DNA from: an uncultured Gammaproteobacteria bacterium
Lineage (GTDB): Bacteria; Pseudomonadota; Gammaproteobacteria; Pseudomonadales; Litorivicinaceae
Direction: 5' to 3'
NCBI GenBank assembly: GCA_913042205.1
Contig: CAJWIY010000002.1
Coordinates: 1 to 64,000, forward strand
DNA: 64,000 nt
This document shows, in pieces, positions 1-8,897 of this stretch. The notes beneath the pieces are model-generated. The model saw only the letters and a list, made by a program, of their open reading frames with translations. It was not told the origin of the DNA and did not search any database. Positions within the stretch are counted from its first letter, which is position 1. Every line of letters starts with the position of its first letter. The position numbers and the translations under genes were made by a program.

Positions 1-619
1 GTCTCGCCAATTCCAACACTGCCTTGCGAGGCACAATTAGCGAGCTTGGGTCTGTCGACATTCCTTCTAGCGACGTTTGGTAAAGACTTAGTCTATGTCC
101 ATCAGTCGCAACTGTTCGAAACTCACCTCCACCTATCGAAAAAAGCATGCCGTTCAGATAATAACGCACGTCCTGCTGGGCCATGGCGAATTGAGTCTTG
201 CCGATCGCATCCTGTAGGGGATCCTTGGCTAGCGAAACAGTCGTTAGGTCACCGCGGATCTCAAGCCGAGGATAATCAGCCGCTGGGAGCGTGGCTAGTT
301 TAAATCGAGAACGACCACACGCCAAGGCCATCTGAGAACCTTCCTGTTTAAATTCGATGACTGATCCCTCGGGAAGAGCCTTCGTGATATCAACCAACTT
401 TCTTCCGGGAACTGTCACCGCGCCGCCAGACGCCACCTCAACTAACTCCATATTGGTCGAAATCTCACTATCGAGGTCTGTGCCTGTTACTACGGCTCCT
501 GTCGCATCGACCTCGATAAGAATGTTCGCCAATATCGGCATTGTCTGCTTGCGCTCGACCACCGATGCTGCAGTCTGGCCTTTCTCAAGGAGCTGCTCGC
601 GAGAAACGGAAAATTCCAT
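1..619 (-). CDS. dnaN: DNA polymerase III beta subunit (sliding clamp), partial
   Basis: The minus strand reads open from an ATG at 619-617 to the left edge, giving the first 206 residues of the clamp; the rest lies outside the window. The start MEFSVSREQLLEK and the internal segments TMPILANILIE, VPGRKLVDITKALP and ATDGHRLSLYQT are typical of bacterial DnaN domains 1 and 2. The protein forms a ring on DNA that tethers polymerase III and other replication and repair factors. It lies 9 bp downstream of the dnaA stop, in the usual dnaA-dnaN order, and is probably cotranscribed with it. Both are read away from the proposed origin at about 6.2 kb, so they are on the leading strand. Confidence 0.96.
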   Translation of the reverse strand, partial: MEFSVSREQLLEKGQTAASVVERKQTMPILANILIEVDATGAVVTGTDLDSEISTNMELVEVASGGAVTVPGRKLVDITKALPEGSVIEFKQEGSQMALACGRSRFKLATLPAADYPRLEIRGDLTTVSLAKDPLQDAIGKTQFAMAQQDVRYYLNGMLFSIGGGEFRTVATDGHRLSLYQTSLEGMSTDPSSLIVPRKAVLELAR

Positions 620-628
620 TATCCTTCC

Positions 629-2011
629 TTACCCAGTTAACGCTTTAAGAAGATTGTTATAATCATCTCGAATCGACAGATCTGTGTCACATAATTCTTT
701 AATTTTTCGACAGGCGTGCAAAACAGTCGTGTGATCTCGACCCCCAAAGGCATCACCGATTTCTGGTAATGAATGATCTGTAAGTTCTTTGCACAAAGCC
801 ATCGCAACTTGTCTTGGTCTTGCCACCGAGCGATTGCGGCGCTTCGACAATAGATCTGAGATTTTTATTTTAAAATAATCAGCCACCATGCGTTGAATAT
901 TATCAAGTGATATCTGACGGTCATGAACAGCGATAAGATCTCTTAACGTTTCCCGCACAAAATCTAAGGTTATCGGTTGACCAAAAAAATGTGCATTGGC
1001 CAACACTCTCTTTAAAGCCCCCTCAAGATCACGCACATTACTGCGAACTTTTTGTGCGATAAAGAAGGCACAGTCACGCTTCAAATCAACACCGGCCTCC
1101 TGGGCTTTGTTAATAAGAATCGCGACCCGCGTCTCCAACTCCGGGGGCTCTAATCTTACCGTCAAACCCCATCCAAAGCGCGATTTAAGCCGGTCTTCCA
1201 TGTTATCAATTTCCTTCGGATACCGATCAGAAGTCAGTATGATCTGTTGCCCCCCTTCCAACAAACTATTAAACGTATGGAAGAACTCCTCTTGAGATTT
1301 TTCTTTCCCCGCAAAGAATTGGATATCGTCTATCAAAAGCGCATCGACGTTCCTGTATACTCGTTTAAAATCGGATATCGCATTCAGCTGCAACGCCTTC
1401 ACCATATCCGCAACAAATCGCTCTGAATGCACATAGATTATTTTCGCATCCGGATTATTTTTTCGTATCTGATTGCCAACAGCGTGCATCAAGTGCGTCT
1501 TCCCGAGCCCAGTATCGCCATAAAGAAACAACGGATTATATTCCGAGCCCGGCTTTTCTGACACGCGCTGGGCGGCAGCCCGGGCCAGCTGGTTCGATTT
1601 ACCTTCGACAAAATTCTTAAAACGAAAATCGTTGTTTAAGCGATTACTATGCTTAATAGATCCCTCAACAACGGCCGGCTCCCTAGCCGGCTTAACGATT
1701 GTCTTATGGCTGCCCCCAATCGCATGTGCCATCGGCCCGTCTTTGAGCGTAGCGTTTCGCGTAGCGACTCCTTGATCCCCACTTGATCCGACCCGCAAGA
1801 TAACTTGGAAAGCCCCCCCTACATGCTGCGAATAAAATGTTTCTATTCGCTCAAGGTAGCGATCACTAACCCAATCCTTAACGAACCTATTCGGAGCGAA
1901 CAAATAGACAGATTGAGATTTTACCTCTGCTTGAAGCGGCTTGATCCATGTATTCAACTGTTCCGTCGTTAACTCTCTGGCCAATTGTTCTACACAGGTG
2001 TCCCAGTTCAT
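629..2011 (-). CDS. dnaA: Chromosomal replication initiator protein DnaA
   Basis: The 460-residue protein has the four-domain DnaA layout: an N-terminal interaction domain (about 1-85), a variable linker, an AAA+ ATPase with Walker A GDTGLGKT near residues 165-172 and Walker [10 protein letters not shown], and a C-terminal DNA-binding domain with the signature [18 protein letters not shown]-bound DnaA opens the origin. The frame stays open 36 bp further upstream, but I chose the ATG at 2011 because the family begins MNWDTC-like and a GGAG motif sits just before it. A DnaA-box-like TTATGCACA lies 27-35 bp upstream of this start, which suggests autoregulation. Confidence 0.97.
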   Translation of the reverse strand: MNWDTCVEQLARELTTEQLNTWIKPLQAEVKSQSVYLFAPNRFVKDWVSDRYLERIETFYSQHVGGAFQVILRVGSSGDQGVATRNATLKDGPMAHAIGGSHKTIVKPAREPAVVEGSIKHSNRLNNDFRFKNFVEGKSNQLARAAAQRVSEKPGSEYNPLFLYGDTGLGKTHLMHAVGNQIRKNNPDAKIIYVHSERFVADMVKALQLNAISDFKRVYRNVDALLIDDIQFFAGKEKSQEEFFHTFNSLLEGGQQIILTSDRYPKEIDNMEDRLKSRFGWGLTVRLEPPELETRVAILINKAQEAGVDLKRDCAFFIAQKVRSNVRDLEGALKRVLANAHFFGQPITLDFVRETLRDLIAVHDRQISLDNIQRMVADYFKIKISDLLSKRRNRSVARPRQVAMALCKELTDHSLPEIGDAFGGRDHTTVLHACRKIKELCDTDLSIRDDYNNLLKALTG

Positions 2012-2345
2012 TAGTTTGTCTCCTTGCCGGGGATAAGTTATGCACAATCAGGCCTAGCCGGGTCAATAGCCAACCCCAAAATATTTGCTATCTTGTTGTT
2101 TTTGAACGTTAAATTTTTCCGTTAGCGAATTTGTGGATAAATCTAAGAGAAACACCCCGTTGAACGATAAAATTAATACTTTTATCAAAGAGTAAGGATA
2201 TTTCACCTATTTTATCCACACCCCGAAAATCACCCATAATCAACAAGCATGAAAACGCGTTTAGCGAGAATTATAAAAGTACTTTGATTCTTATTTGGCT
2301 TTAGGTACCATCACGGCCCGAACTAATTTAAATAGGTAGGCAGTT
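2012..2345. promoter_or_regulatory. dnaA-rpmH divergent intergenic region with DnaA boxes
   Basis: This 334-bp AT-rich gap separates divergent dnaA and rpmH. It holds two perfect 9-mer DnaA boxes in opposite orientations, TGTGGATAA at 2132-2140 and TTATCCACA at 2212-2220, and one box-like TTATGCACA at 2038-2046. No coding sequence was seen. In Pseudomonas-type chromosomes the origin lies in this interval. Here the base-skew switch is about 4 kb to the right, so I read this mainly as the dnaA and rpmH promoter region with DnaA autoregulation. A second origin element is possible. Confidence 0.75.
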
Positions 2346-2480
2346 ATGAAACGTACGTTTCAGCCCAGTGTTTTAAAGCGGGCTCGAAATCACGGATTCC
2401 GTGCACGTATGGCTACAAAAAGTGGTCGTCAGATTATTGCTCGCCGCCGAGCAAAGGGCCGAAAACGTTTATCGGCGTAA
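2346..2480 (+). CDS. rpmH: 50S ribosomal protein L34
   Basis: This 44-codon ORF encodes a very basic protein beginning [20 protein letters not shown] and ending in KGRKRLSA. It matches the near-invariant L34 sequence, including the KRTFQPS start and the [12 protein letters not shown] core. L34 is a small protein of the large ribosomal subunit. It is the first gene of the rpmH-rnpA-yidD-yidC-mnmE run, with rnpA starting 19 bp downstream. The start is the only ATG that fits the family length. Confidence 0.97.
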   Translation: MKRTFQPSVLKRARNHGFRARMATKSGRQIIARRRAKGRKRLSA

Positions 2481-2499
2481 TCGTTATTAGGTAATCTTT

Positions 2500-2853
2500 A
2501 TGGCGGTTATGCCTTTACCGTCGCGTAGTGACTTCGATGTGATCTTCAAAAGCCCCGATGCTAAAAGTAGTTCTCGTGATTTTTTAATGATAGCGAAGTT
2601 GAACACTGAAATTAAAGACCAACGGATTGGCTTCATAACACCAAAAAAAAAGATTCGTCGCGCTGTTGATCGCAATCGATTCCGTCGAGTTATACGAGAG
2701 TACCTTCGGCGTCATGAACCTTTCTTCCCTGCCGACATCGTTGTTATCGCTCGTAAAACACCGGACGACCTTTGGTCATTGACCTATCAGCAATTTTTGA
2801 ACCGATCCTTTGCAAAGCTATTTAAAAACTTAGAGAAAGCCTGTGGCAAATAA
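2500..2853 (+). CDS. rnpA: Ribonuclease P protein component
   Basis: The 117-residue basic protein carries the RNase P protein signature around [15 protein letters not shown] (about residues 60-75). The preceding [17 protein letters not shown] matches the RNA-binding region of the family. It partners the RNase P RNA in removing tRNA 5' leaders. An AGGTAA motif lies a few bases before the ATG, which is only 19 bp after rpmH. The last 11 bp overlap the GTG start of yidD, so the two are probably translationally coupled. Confidence 0.95.
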   Translation: MAVMPLPSRSDFDVIFKSPDAKSSSRDFLMIAKLNTEIKDQRIGFITPKKKIRRAVDRNRFRRVIREYLRRHEPFFPADIVVIARKTPDDLWSLTYQQFLNRSFAKLFKNLEKACGK

Positions 2854-3085
2854 ATATTGTTTTAGTCCACTAGCAATTGCGGTTGTTCGTTTCTACCGGT
2901 ACTTTATTTCCCCGTTATTTCCCGCATCGTGCCGGTTTCAGCCGACTTGCTCAGCATATATGATTGAGGCTATTGAGAATCACGGAGTGATAAAGGGGGT
3001 TTGGCTGGGTGCAATTCGAATTGCGAAGTGCCATCCAGGTCACTCTGGAGGATTGGACCCGGTGCCAAAAACAAAGGAAAATTGA
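2843..3085 (+). CDS. yidD: Membrane protein insertion efficiency factor YidD
   Basis: This 80-residue protein matches YidD in length and in its central motif [19 protein letters not shown]. The C-terminal part [13 protein letters not shown] is also typical. YidD is a small amphipathic inner-membrane-associated protein that helps YidC and Sec insert membrane proteins. The start is a GTG inside the 3' end of rnpA. The stop lies 10 bp before the yidC ATG, so rnpA, yidD and yidC look like one tightly packed transcript. Confidence 0.93.
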   Translation: MANKYCFSPLAIAVVRFYRYFISPLFPASCRFQPTCSAYMIEAIENHGVIKGVWLGAIRIAKCHPGHSGGLDPVPKTKEN

Positions 3086-3095
3086 GATAAAGTTA

Positions 3096-4808
3096 ATGGA
3101 TATTCAACGTACAGGCCTTCTCGGAATTCTTGGCATCCTAACGTATGTGTTGTTTCTTCAATGGAATATCTTCACTGAAGCAAAGAATTCAACAGCTGAT
3201 ACTACGGCAACTCAAAATAAAACAGCTTTATCTACATCGGAAATCCCACCTGCGCCAGAAAACTCTGCATCTACTGCATCTACTGCATCTACTGCATCTA
3301 CTGCATCTACTGATGATGAAGTCTTGCCAACCAATCCACCCATCAATGACGACTTCATCGTAGTAGAAACACCAACCGTAAATATTACTATTGCGTTAAC
3401 AGGGGGTGATATCACACAACTTTTATTGAAAGATTATCCTGTATCGCTCAAGGATCCCGGTCAACCGATCGCACTTCTTGACAATACATCACGAACTTAC
3501 GTTGCACAAAGCGGCCTTGTCGGTCCCGATGGTCCCGATGCGTCTGAAAATGGCAGGCCTCTCTATAAAGCAGATCAACAACAATTTATTATCGACAAAC
3601 CAACAGATATATCGATTCAGGCCGAGACGGATACAGGGCTGATCGTTACCAAAACTTTTTCTATTGCCCCAAATCAATACGACCTGAAAGTGACGCATAA
3701 AATAAAAAACGTATCACAGACAGTAAAAACTCTATCTCCATTTGTCCAATTGAAACGAGATAACTCTGAGGATCCCTCGACGCAAAATTCTATGGGAATG
3801 CAGGCTTTTCTTGGATATGCCCTACGAACAGCTGACGAGCGCTACCGAAAAGTGTCCTTTTCAGATTTTGAAAACGCCACAGACGCTCGTGAACTTAATA
3901 CGGAACTTAAGAATGCGAGTACTACAGGAGGTTACCTCGCTCTGTTACAACACTACTTCACGAGCGCTTGGGTTCCATCTTCAACAGAGACACACTTGTA
4001 CTCATTCCGCACAAATAAAAATGGACATTTTATCGGAAGCATTGTTGGTCCTAGTATAACACTCGGCCCCGGCGAAACAGAACAAACAAGCTCTACACTC
4101 TATGCGGGCCCTAAAGACCAAGAAACTCTTGAAATGCTTACGCCTGGACTTGAATTAGTTGTCGACTACGGTTGGCTTTGGTTCATCGCCCAACCACTCT
4201 TCTGGCTTTTAAAATTTATACATACATATGTCGGGAATTGGGGGTTCGCAATTATCCTCCTCACTATCCTCGTGAAAGCAGCATTCTTCCAGCTCTCGGC
4301 AGCTGCGTATAAGTCGATGGCGAAGATGCGTAAATTCACCCCCGAAATAAACAGAATGCGCGAATTACACGGAGATGATCGCCAACGTATGTCCAAAGAA
4401 ATGATGGACCTCTACAAGCGAGAAAAAATTAATCCTTTAGGCGGCTGCTTACCTATATTAGTTCAGATGCCTGTATTCATAGCTCTTTACTGGGTCCTTC
4501 TTGAGTCGGTTGAGCTGAGGCAAGCCCCCTTTGTATTCTGGATCAATGATTTGAGCGTAAAAGATCCATACTTCATTTTGCCGCTAATTATGGGCGTTTC
4601 TATGTACATCCAAACATCGTTGAATCCGACACCACCCGACCCAATGCAAGCGAAAATTATGAAATATATGCCCGTTGCCTTTACCTTCTTTTTCTTATGG
4701 TTCCCGGCCGGATTGGTTCTATATTGGGTCATCAATAATATTCTATCAATCGCCCAACAATGGGTCATAACAAAGTCCATCGAGAAGGCCGATACACAAA
4801 CATCATGA
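3096..4808 (+). CDS. yidC: Membrane protein insertase YidC
   Basis: The 570-residue gram-negative-type YidC has an N-terminal transmembrane anchor (MDIQRTGLLGILGILTYVL), a large periplasmic domain to about residue 340, and a C-terminal insertase core of several transmembrane segments. The core includes KAAFFQLSAAAYKSMAKMR and GGCLPILVQMPVFIALYWVL. It inserts and folds inner-membrane proteins, including F0 subunits such as those encoded further right. I chose the ATG at 3096 because it gives the standard YidC start; an upstream in-frame ATG would run through yidD. The linker after the anchor carries a tandem Ser-Thr-Ala repeat. The TGA overlaps the mnmE ATG. Confidence 0.96.
   Translation: MDIQRTGLLGILGILTYVLFLQWNIFTEAKNSTADTTATQNKTALSTSEIPPAPENSASTASTASTASTASTDDEVLPTNPPINDDFIVVETPTVNITIALTGGDITQLLLKDYPVSLKDPGQPIALLDNTSRTYVAQSGLVGPDGPDASENGRPLYKADQQQFIIDKPTDISIQAETDTGLIVTKTFSIAPNQYDLKVTHKIKNVSQTVKTLSPFVQLKRDNSEDPSTQNSMGMQAFLGYALRTADERYRKVSFSDFENATDARELNTELKNASTTGGYLALLQHYFTSAWVPSSTETHLYSFRTNKNGHFIGSIVGPSITLGPGETEQTSSTLYAGPKDQETLEMLTPGLELVVDYGWLWFIAQPLFWLLKFIHTYVGNWGFAIILLTILVKAAFFQLSAAAYKSMAKMRKFTPEINRMRELHGDDRQRMSKEMMDLYKREKINPLGGCLPILVQMPVFIALYWVLLESVELRQAPFVFWINDLSVKDPYFILPLIMGVSMYIQTSLNPTPPDPMQAKIMKYMPVAFTFFFLWFPAGLVLYWVINNILSIAQQWVITKSIEKADTQTS
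3267..3311 (+). repeat. Five tandem copies of a 9-bp repeat inside yidC
   Basis: GCATCTACT is repeated exactly five times in frame. It encodes repeats of Ser-Thr-Ala in the low-complexity periplasmic linker between the first transmembrane segment and the periplasmic domain of YidC. The copies are identical at the DNA level, as expected of a recently slipped minisatellite. Copy-number change would alter linker length without breaking the frame. Confidence 0.95.
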
Positions 4809-6148
4809 ATCTCTCTGATACGATCGTTGCTTCGGCTACTGCACCCGGTCGGGGCGCTATCAGTATCATCAGACTATCTGGACCGAAATCTCTGTTCATA
4901 GCCGAGACGCTTTCGCAAAAATCACTGAAACCCAGGTTCTCGACTTACGGACATATTTGTAACAAAGAAGCTGTCTTAGACTCCGGTCTTTGGATCTTTT
5001 TCCAAGCGCCTCATAGTTTTACAGGCGAAGATGTTGTTGAGTTTCAGGGACACGGCGGACCAGTAGTTGTGCAAGCCGTCTTACAAGCTATGACTGAACT
5101 TGGAGCACGTTTAGCTGGACCCGGAGAATTTAGTCAACGAGCTTTCCTCAATAACAAAATAGATTTAACTCAGGCTGAAGCTATCAGCGACTTAATAAAT
5201 GCTACTTCTCTTGCCGCTGTCAAAGCAGCAAACCGATCTCTTAGGGGTGTGTTTGCATCAGCGATACACGAACTAGTCCAAGATTTGATAAACCTTCGCA
5301 CCCAAATCGAAGCACACATCGATTTTCCTGATGAAGATATTGAGCCGACCAGCATCGAATATTTCACTCATAAAATCAGTAACTTAGAATCAAAAATTAG
5401 GGAATCTATTCTATCAGCTCGAGAAGGCGCTCGCCTAAATCGAACGACCGAAATCGTGCTGGTCGGCGCTCCTAATACTGGAAAGAGCTCGTTATTAAAT
5501 GTATTGGCTAAAGAGCCACTAGCGATCGTAACAGATATTCCCGGGACTACTCGTGATCTAATACGGTATGACCTATTGATTGAGGGCTTAGAAATACGCG
5601 TTACCGATACAGCGGGTATAAGACCAACAGCTGACGAAATTGAAGAAGAAGGCATCCGAAGGACAAAGAGTGCCATCGAAACCGCCGACCTGGTTTTATG
5701 TTTATTTGATGACCGATATAATGAGATCACAGAAAAAACCGTAACGGATCTGATAGGAAATAACTCTAGTAAAAATATTGGTATAATCAAAAGTAAACAT
5801 GATCTGCAAACTAACTCAGCCCTTAACAAAACTGAGCTTCCTCTAATTGAGGTGTCCAGTGTCACTGGATTTGGCTTGCAGCAATTTAAAAAATGGTTAC
5901 TTCAGGAACTTAATCTCAACTCAAACGCTGAAACAATATTTTTAGCGAGAAGCCGCCATGTTGCTCTGTTAGAAAAAGCGTTAAGCTTTATAACCCAAGC
6001 CAGAAATCAGAACATCCAGATTGAAACAATTGACCTCATCGCCGACGACCTCCGCCTAACACAAAGCGCTCTATCTGAAATAACAGGTGCTTTTACGTCT
6101 GACGATTTGTTAGGTTCTATTTTTTCAACTTTCTGCATAGGGAAATGA
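4805..6148 (+). CDS. mnmE: tRNA modification GTPase MnmE (TrmE)
   Basis: The 447-residue protein starts with the tetrahydrofolate-binding domain (IVASATAPGRGAISIIRLSG). An inserted G domain has a P-loop GAPNTGKSS and a DTAGIR motif. The C terminus ends FCIGK, the family's catalytic cysteine signature. With MnmG it adds the carboxymethylaminomethyl group to U34 of certain tRNAs. The start is the ATG that overlaps the yidC stop (ATGA). One oddity is the G4 motif: it reads SKHD where GTPases normally have NKxD. The gene appears intact and full length. Confidence 0.95.
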   Translation: MNLSDTIVASATAPGRGAISIIRLSGPKSLFIAETLSQKSLKPRFSTYGHICNKEAVLDSGLWIFFQAPHSFTGEDVVEFQGHGGPVVVQAVLQAMTELGARLAGPGEFSQRAFLNNKIDLTQAEAISDLINATSLAAVKAANRSLRGVFASAIHELVQDLINLRTQIEAHIDFPDEDIEPTSIEYFTHKISNLESKIRESILSAREGARLNRTTEIVLVGAPNTGKSSLLNVLAKEPLAIVTDIPGTTRDLIRYDLLIEGLEIRVTDTAGIRPTADEIEEEGIRRTKSAIETADLVLCLFDDRYNEITEKTVTDLIGNNSSKNIGIIKSKHDLQTNSALNKTELPLIEVSSVTGFGLQQFKKWLLQELNLNSNAETIFLARSRHVALLEKALSFITQARNQNIQIETIDLIADDLRLTQSALSEITGAFTSDDLLGSIFSTFCIGK

Positions 6149-6387
6149 TGTTAAATTGCTATTGAATAAGACATGACGAAACCTCTGGATAAGTTCACTT
6201 GTGGACAGCTGTTACATTTATTAACAAGCCTAAGTTATTTTTCCATGCAGCTTAGCGGTGCTTATACACATACCTAACTGCAGGATAACTATCTGAAAAA
6301 ACACTAAAAGAATTACTTTTCCACACAAAGAAACCCTCTTAATATAAATAACCACAATAATTCTTTATTTAAAAATATTTAGTATTT
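6149..6387. other. Candidate chromosomal replication origin (oriC)
   Basis: This 239-bp gene-free gap lies immediately before mnmG. It contains a strong DnaA box TTATACACA (6262-6270), TTTTCCACA (6317-6325), a one-mismatch box in reverse (TCTGGATAA, 6184-6192) and a weaker reverse site TGTGGACAG (6200-6208). An almost pure A/T stretch follows (about 6335-6385), suited to unwinding. In sampled 60-nt lines, C equals or exceeds G on the plus strand to the left (20:9 at 6001-6060) and G exceeds C to the right (25:13 at 6421-6480). A skew switch marks an origin. The location beside gidA/mnmG resembles that of Escherichia coli and Vibrio. Confidence 0.72.
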
Positions 6388-8274
6388 ATGGATTACACAC
6401 AACAATTTGACGTCATCGTAGTAGGTGGTGGCCACGCAGGTACTGAGGCGGCTAGTGCAGCAGCGCGGATTGGCTGTAACACATTACTAATTTCACATTC
6501 GATTGAAACAATTGGCCAAATGTCTTGTAACCCAGCGATTGGTGGCATTGGAAAAAGTCATTTAGTACGTGAAATTGATGCTTGTGATGGATTAATGGCT
6601 AAGATAACGGATCTCGCTGGTATTCAGTTCCGGGTGCTAAATCAGCGAAAAGGTCCAGCAGTTCGCGCCACAAGAGCCCAAGCTGATCGAGTCCTTTACC
6701 GTCAATTTATGCGGAATGCGATTGAAACGACCCCTAATCTGACAGTGTTTCAACAACCTGTTTGTGATTTGATTGTTGCACAAGACCGAGTAGAGGGTGT
6801 TGTTCTAGCTATGGGCTTGAACCTGAGATCAAAAACGGTAGTTGTCACGGCAGGAACTTTTTTAGCTGGTCAGATGCATATAGGACAAAATCAGCAATCT
6901 GGAGGCCGTGCTGGAGATCCTGCATCGAATGACTTAGCAAATTCATTGCGTAATAGACCTCTTAGGATCTCTCGGTTGAAAACAGGAACTCCACCAAGGA
7001 TTGACTCTCGTTCTGTGGATCTAGAACAGTTACCAGAGCAATCGGGCGACAATCCAGTACCTTATTTATCGATGATGAGTAGCGGAAATGAGCATCCAAG
7101 ACAAATCTCGTGCTATTTATCAAGAACGACGGAAAAGACCCGCGACATCATTTTAAAAAATTTACATCTAAGCCCTTTGTACGCTGGGATTATTGAAGGA
7201 GTGGGTCCTCGATATTGTCCATCGATAGAGGATAAGATAGTCCGGTTTGCGGATAAGCCAACACACCAGATATTTTTGGAACCTGAGGGGTTAACCTCGC
7301 ATGAGCTGTACCCCAACGGTGTCAGTACTTCATTGCCTTATGAGGTGCAATTGGACATAGTTCGGTCAATAGAGGGTTGTACTAACGCTTCTATTACGCG
7401 GCCAGGGTACGCAATTGAGTATGACTTTTTTGATCCCAGAGATCTGAAATCAACGCTTGAGAGCAAACTCATACAAAATTTATATTTCGCTGGTCAGGTT
7501 AATGGTACTACGGGTTATGAAGAAGCCGGTGCTCAGGGATTGCTCGCCGGAGCCAACGCGGCATTATGTGCGCTTGAAAGGCCTCCTTGGATCGTTGGGC
7601 GAGAAGAGGGTTATATTGGTGTTATGGTTGACGACTTGACTACGTTAGGAACTCAAGAACCTTACAGGATGTTTACTTCTCGAGCAGAATATCGGCTGGC
7701 TCTTAGGGAAGACAATGCGGACGCTCGATTTACTGAAAGAGCGAGAAAACTAGGAATGGTAAGTGAACAGCGTTGGAAAAACTTTAATAACAGGCAAGAG
7801 GAAATTGAAACGGAAAAGCAGCGGTTGAAAGACACTTGGATTCGTCCAGATGATCAAAAATTGCAAAACTTAAATGCTATTTTGAAATCACCCTTGGTTA
7901 AAGAAGTAACAGCACACGACTTATTAAAAAGACCAGAGATACAATATCAAGATCTGGTTGATTGTGCGGGGATTACTGCGCATGAAAATCCGTCGATATC
8001 GAACCAACTTGAAATCCTTATAAAGTATTCGGGATATATCGACCGACAAACAGATGAAATAAAAAGATTAAAAAAGAATGAGCAGATGAGAATACCCGCT
8101 GATCTGAATTATTCATTAATAACTGGTTTGTCGAATGAGGTTAGACAGAAGCTAGTGGATCATCAACCTGAAACTTTGGCACAAGCAGCTCGTATTTCTG
8201 GTGTTACACCGGCGGCTATCAGTCTTTTGTCGGTGCACATCAAAAAATTAAATCTTTTGCATTTAGCAAGCTAA
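6388..8274 (+). CDS. mnmG: tRNA uridine-5-carboxymethylaminomethyl modification enzyme MnmG (GidA)
   Basis: The 628-residue flavoprotein starts with the FAD-binding [10 protein letters not shown] motif and contains [26 protein letters not shown] and [15 protein letters not shown], all characteristic of MnmG. With MnmE it modifies the wobble uridine of tRNAs. No clear Shine-Dalgarno motif precedes the ATG; the upstream DNA is nearly all A/T. It opens the rightward cluster mnmG-rsmG-parA-parB, and its stop overlaps the rsmG start (TAATG). It is the first gene on the G-rich side of the skew switch. Confidence 0.97.
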   Translation: MDYTQQFDVIVVGGGHAGTEAASAAARIGCNTLLISHSIETIGQMSCNPAIGGIGKSHLVREIDACDGLMAKITDLAGIQFRVLNQRKGPAVRATRAQADRVLYRQFMRNAIETTPNLTVFQQPVCDLIVAQDRVEGVVLAMGLNLRSKTVVVTAGTFLAGQMHIGQNQQSGGRAGDPASNDLANSLRNRPLRISRLKTGTPPRIDSRSVDLEQLPEQSGDNPVPYLSMMSSGNEHPRQISCYLSRTTEKTRDIILKNLHLSPLYAGIIEGVGPRYCPSIEDKIVRFADKPTHQIFLEPEGLTSHELYPNGVSTSLPYEVQLDIVRSIEGCTNASITRPGYAIEYDFFDPRDLKSTLESKLIQNLYFAGQVNGTTGYEEAGAQGLLAGANAALCALERPPWIVGREEGYIGVMVDDLTTLGTQEPYRMFTSRAEYRLALREDNADARFTERARKLGMVSEQRWKNFNNRQEEIETEKQRLKDTWIRPDDQKLQNLNAILKSPLVKEVTAHDLLKRPEIQYQDLVDCAGITAHENPSISNQLEILIKYSGYIDRQTDEIKRLKKNEQMRIPADLNYSLITGLSNEVRQKLVDHQPETLAQAARISGVTPAAISLLSVHIKKLNLLHLAS

Positions 8275-8897
8275 TGGATCTATTTGCAGATTTAGAAAAA
8301 CTAGAAATTATTCCAAATGAAAGGCAAATTAACGGAGTAGAAATAATTCTCAGAGAGCACTTGAAATGGAACCGGGTATCTAACCTAAGCGCTCATCGAA
8401 CACAAACGAAAGTTTGGATTTATCAAATACTTGACTCAATAAGCCCTCATCAATTTATTAAAACTGGAAACTTATTGGATATTGGCACAGGCCCAGGTTT
8501 TCCCGGCTTGCCTTTAGCGTTGATGTGTCCGGATACGCACGTAACATTATTGGATTCAAACAGAAAAAAATTAGCTTTTGCCAGACACGTTCAATCTGTT
8601 TGTGAGCTCGACAATGTCACAGTGATACACGGAAGAGTTGAAGCCTTTCAACCCGAAATAAAGTTTGATCAAATTATCAGCAGGGCATTTACACATCTCA
8701 ATGGTATGATCCACTGCTCCCTCGATTTGCTCTCGCCTAACGGAGAGATATTAGCAATGAAAGGGGCTCGAGCTAACAGCGAAATTCTCGAGGCCGAGGC
8801 AGAATTTGAAGGGTGCTCCATGACGTTGCATAAACTGCCGCATGTTGTCGATGAGCAACGTATGCTTGTACTTGTTAGACAGAGAAAAAATGAATGA
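8274..8897 (+). CDS. rsmG: 16S rRNA (guanine-527-N7)-methyltransferase RsmG (GidB)
   Basis: The 207-residue Rossmann-fold methyltransferase has the SAM-binding motif LLDIGTGPGFPGLPLAL at about residues 64-80, followed by VTLLDSNRKKLAF. Both are standard in RsmG. It methylates G527 of 16S rRNA, and its loss is associated with low-level streptomycin resistance in other bacteria. The ATG overlaps the mnmG stop, and its own stop overlaps the parA start by 4 bp, so the four genes probably form one transcript. Confidence 0.95.
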   Translation: MDLFADLEKLEIIPNERQINGVEIILREHLKWNRVSNLSAHRTQTKVWIYQILDSISPHQFIKTGNLLDIGTGPGFPGLPLALMCPDTHVTLLDSNRKKLAFARHVQSVCELDNVTVIHGRVEAFQPEIKFDQIISRAFTHLNGMIHCSLDLLSPNGEILAMKGARANSEILEAEAEFEGCSMTLHKLPHVVDEQRMLVLVRQRKNE

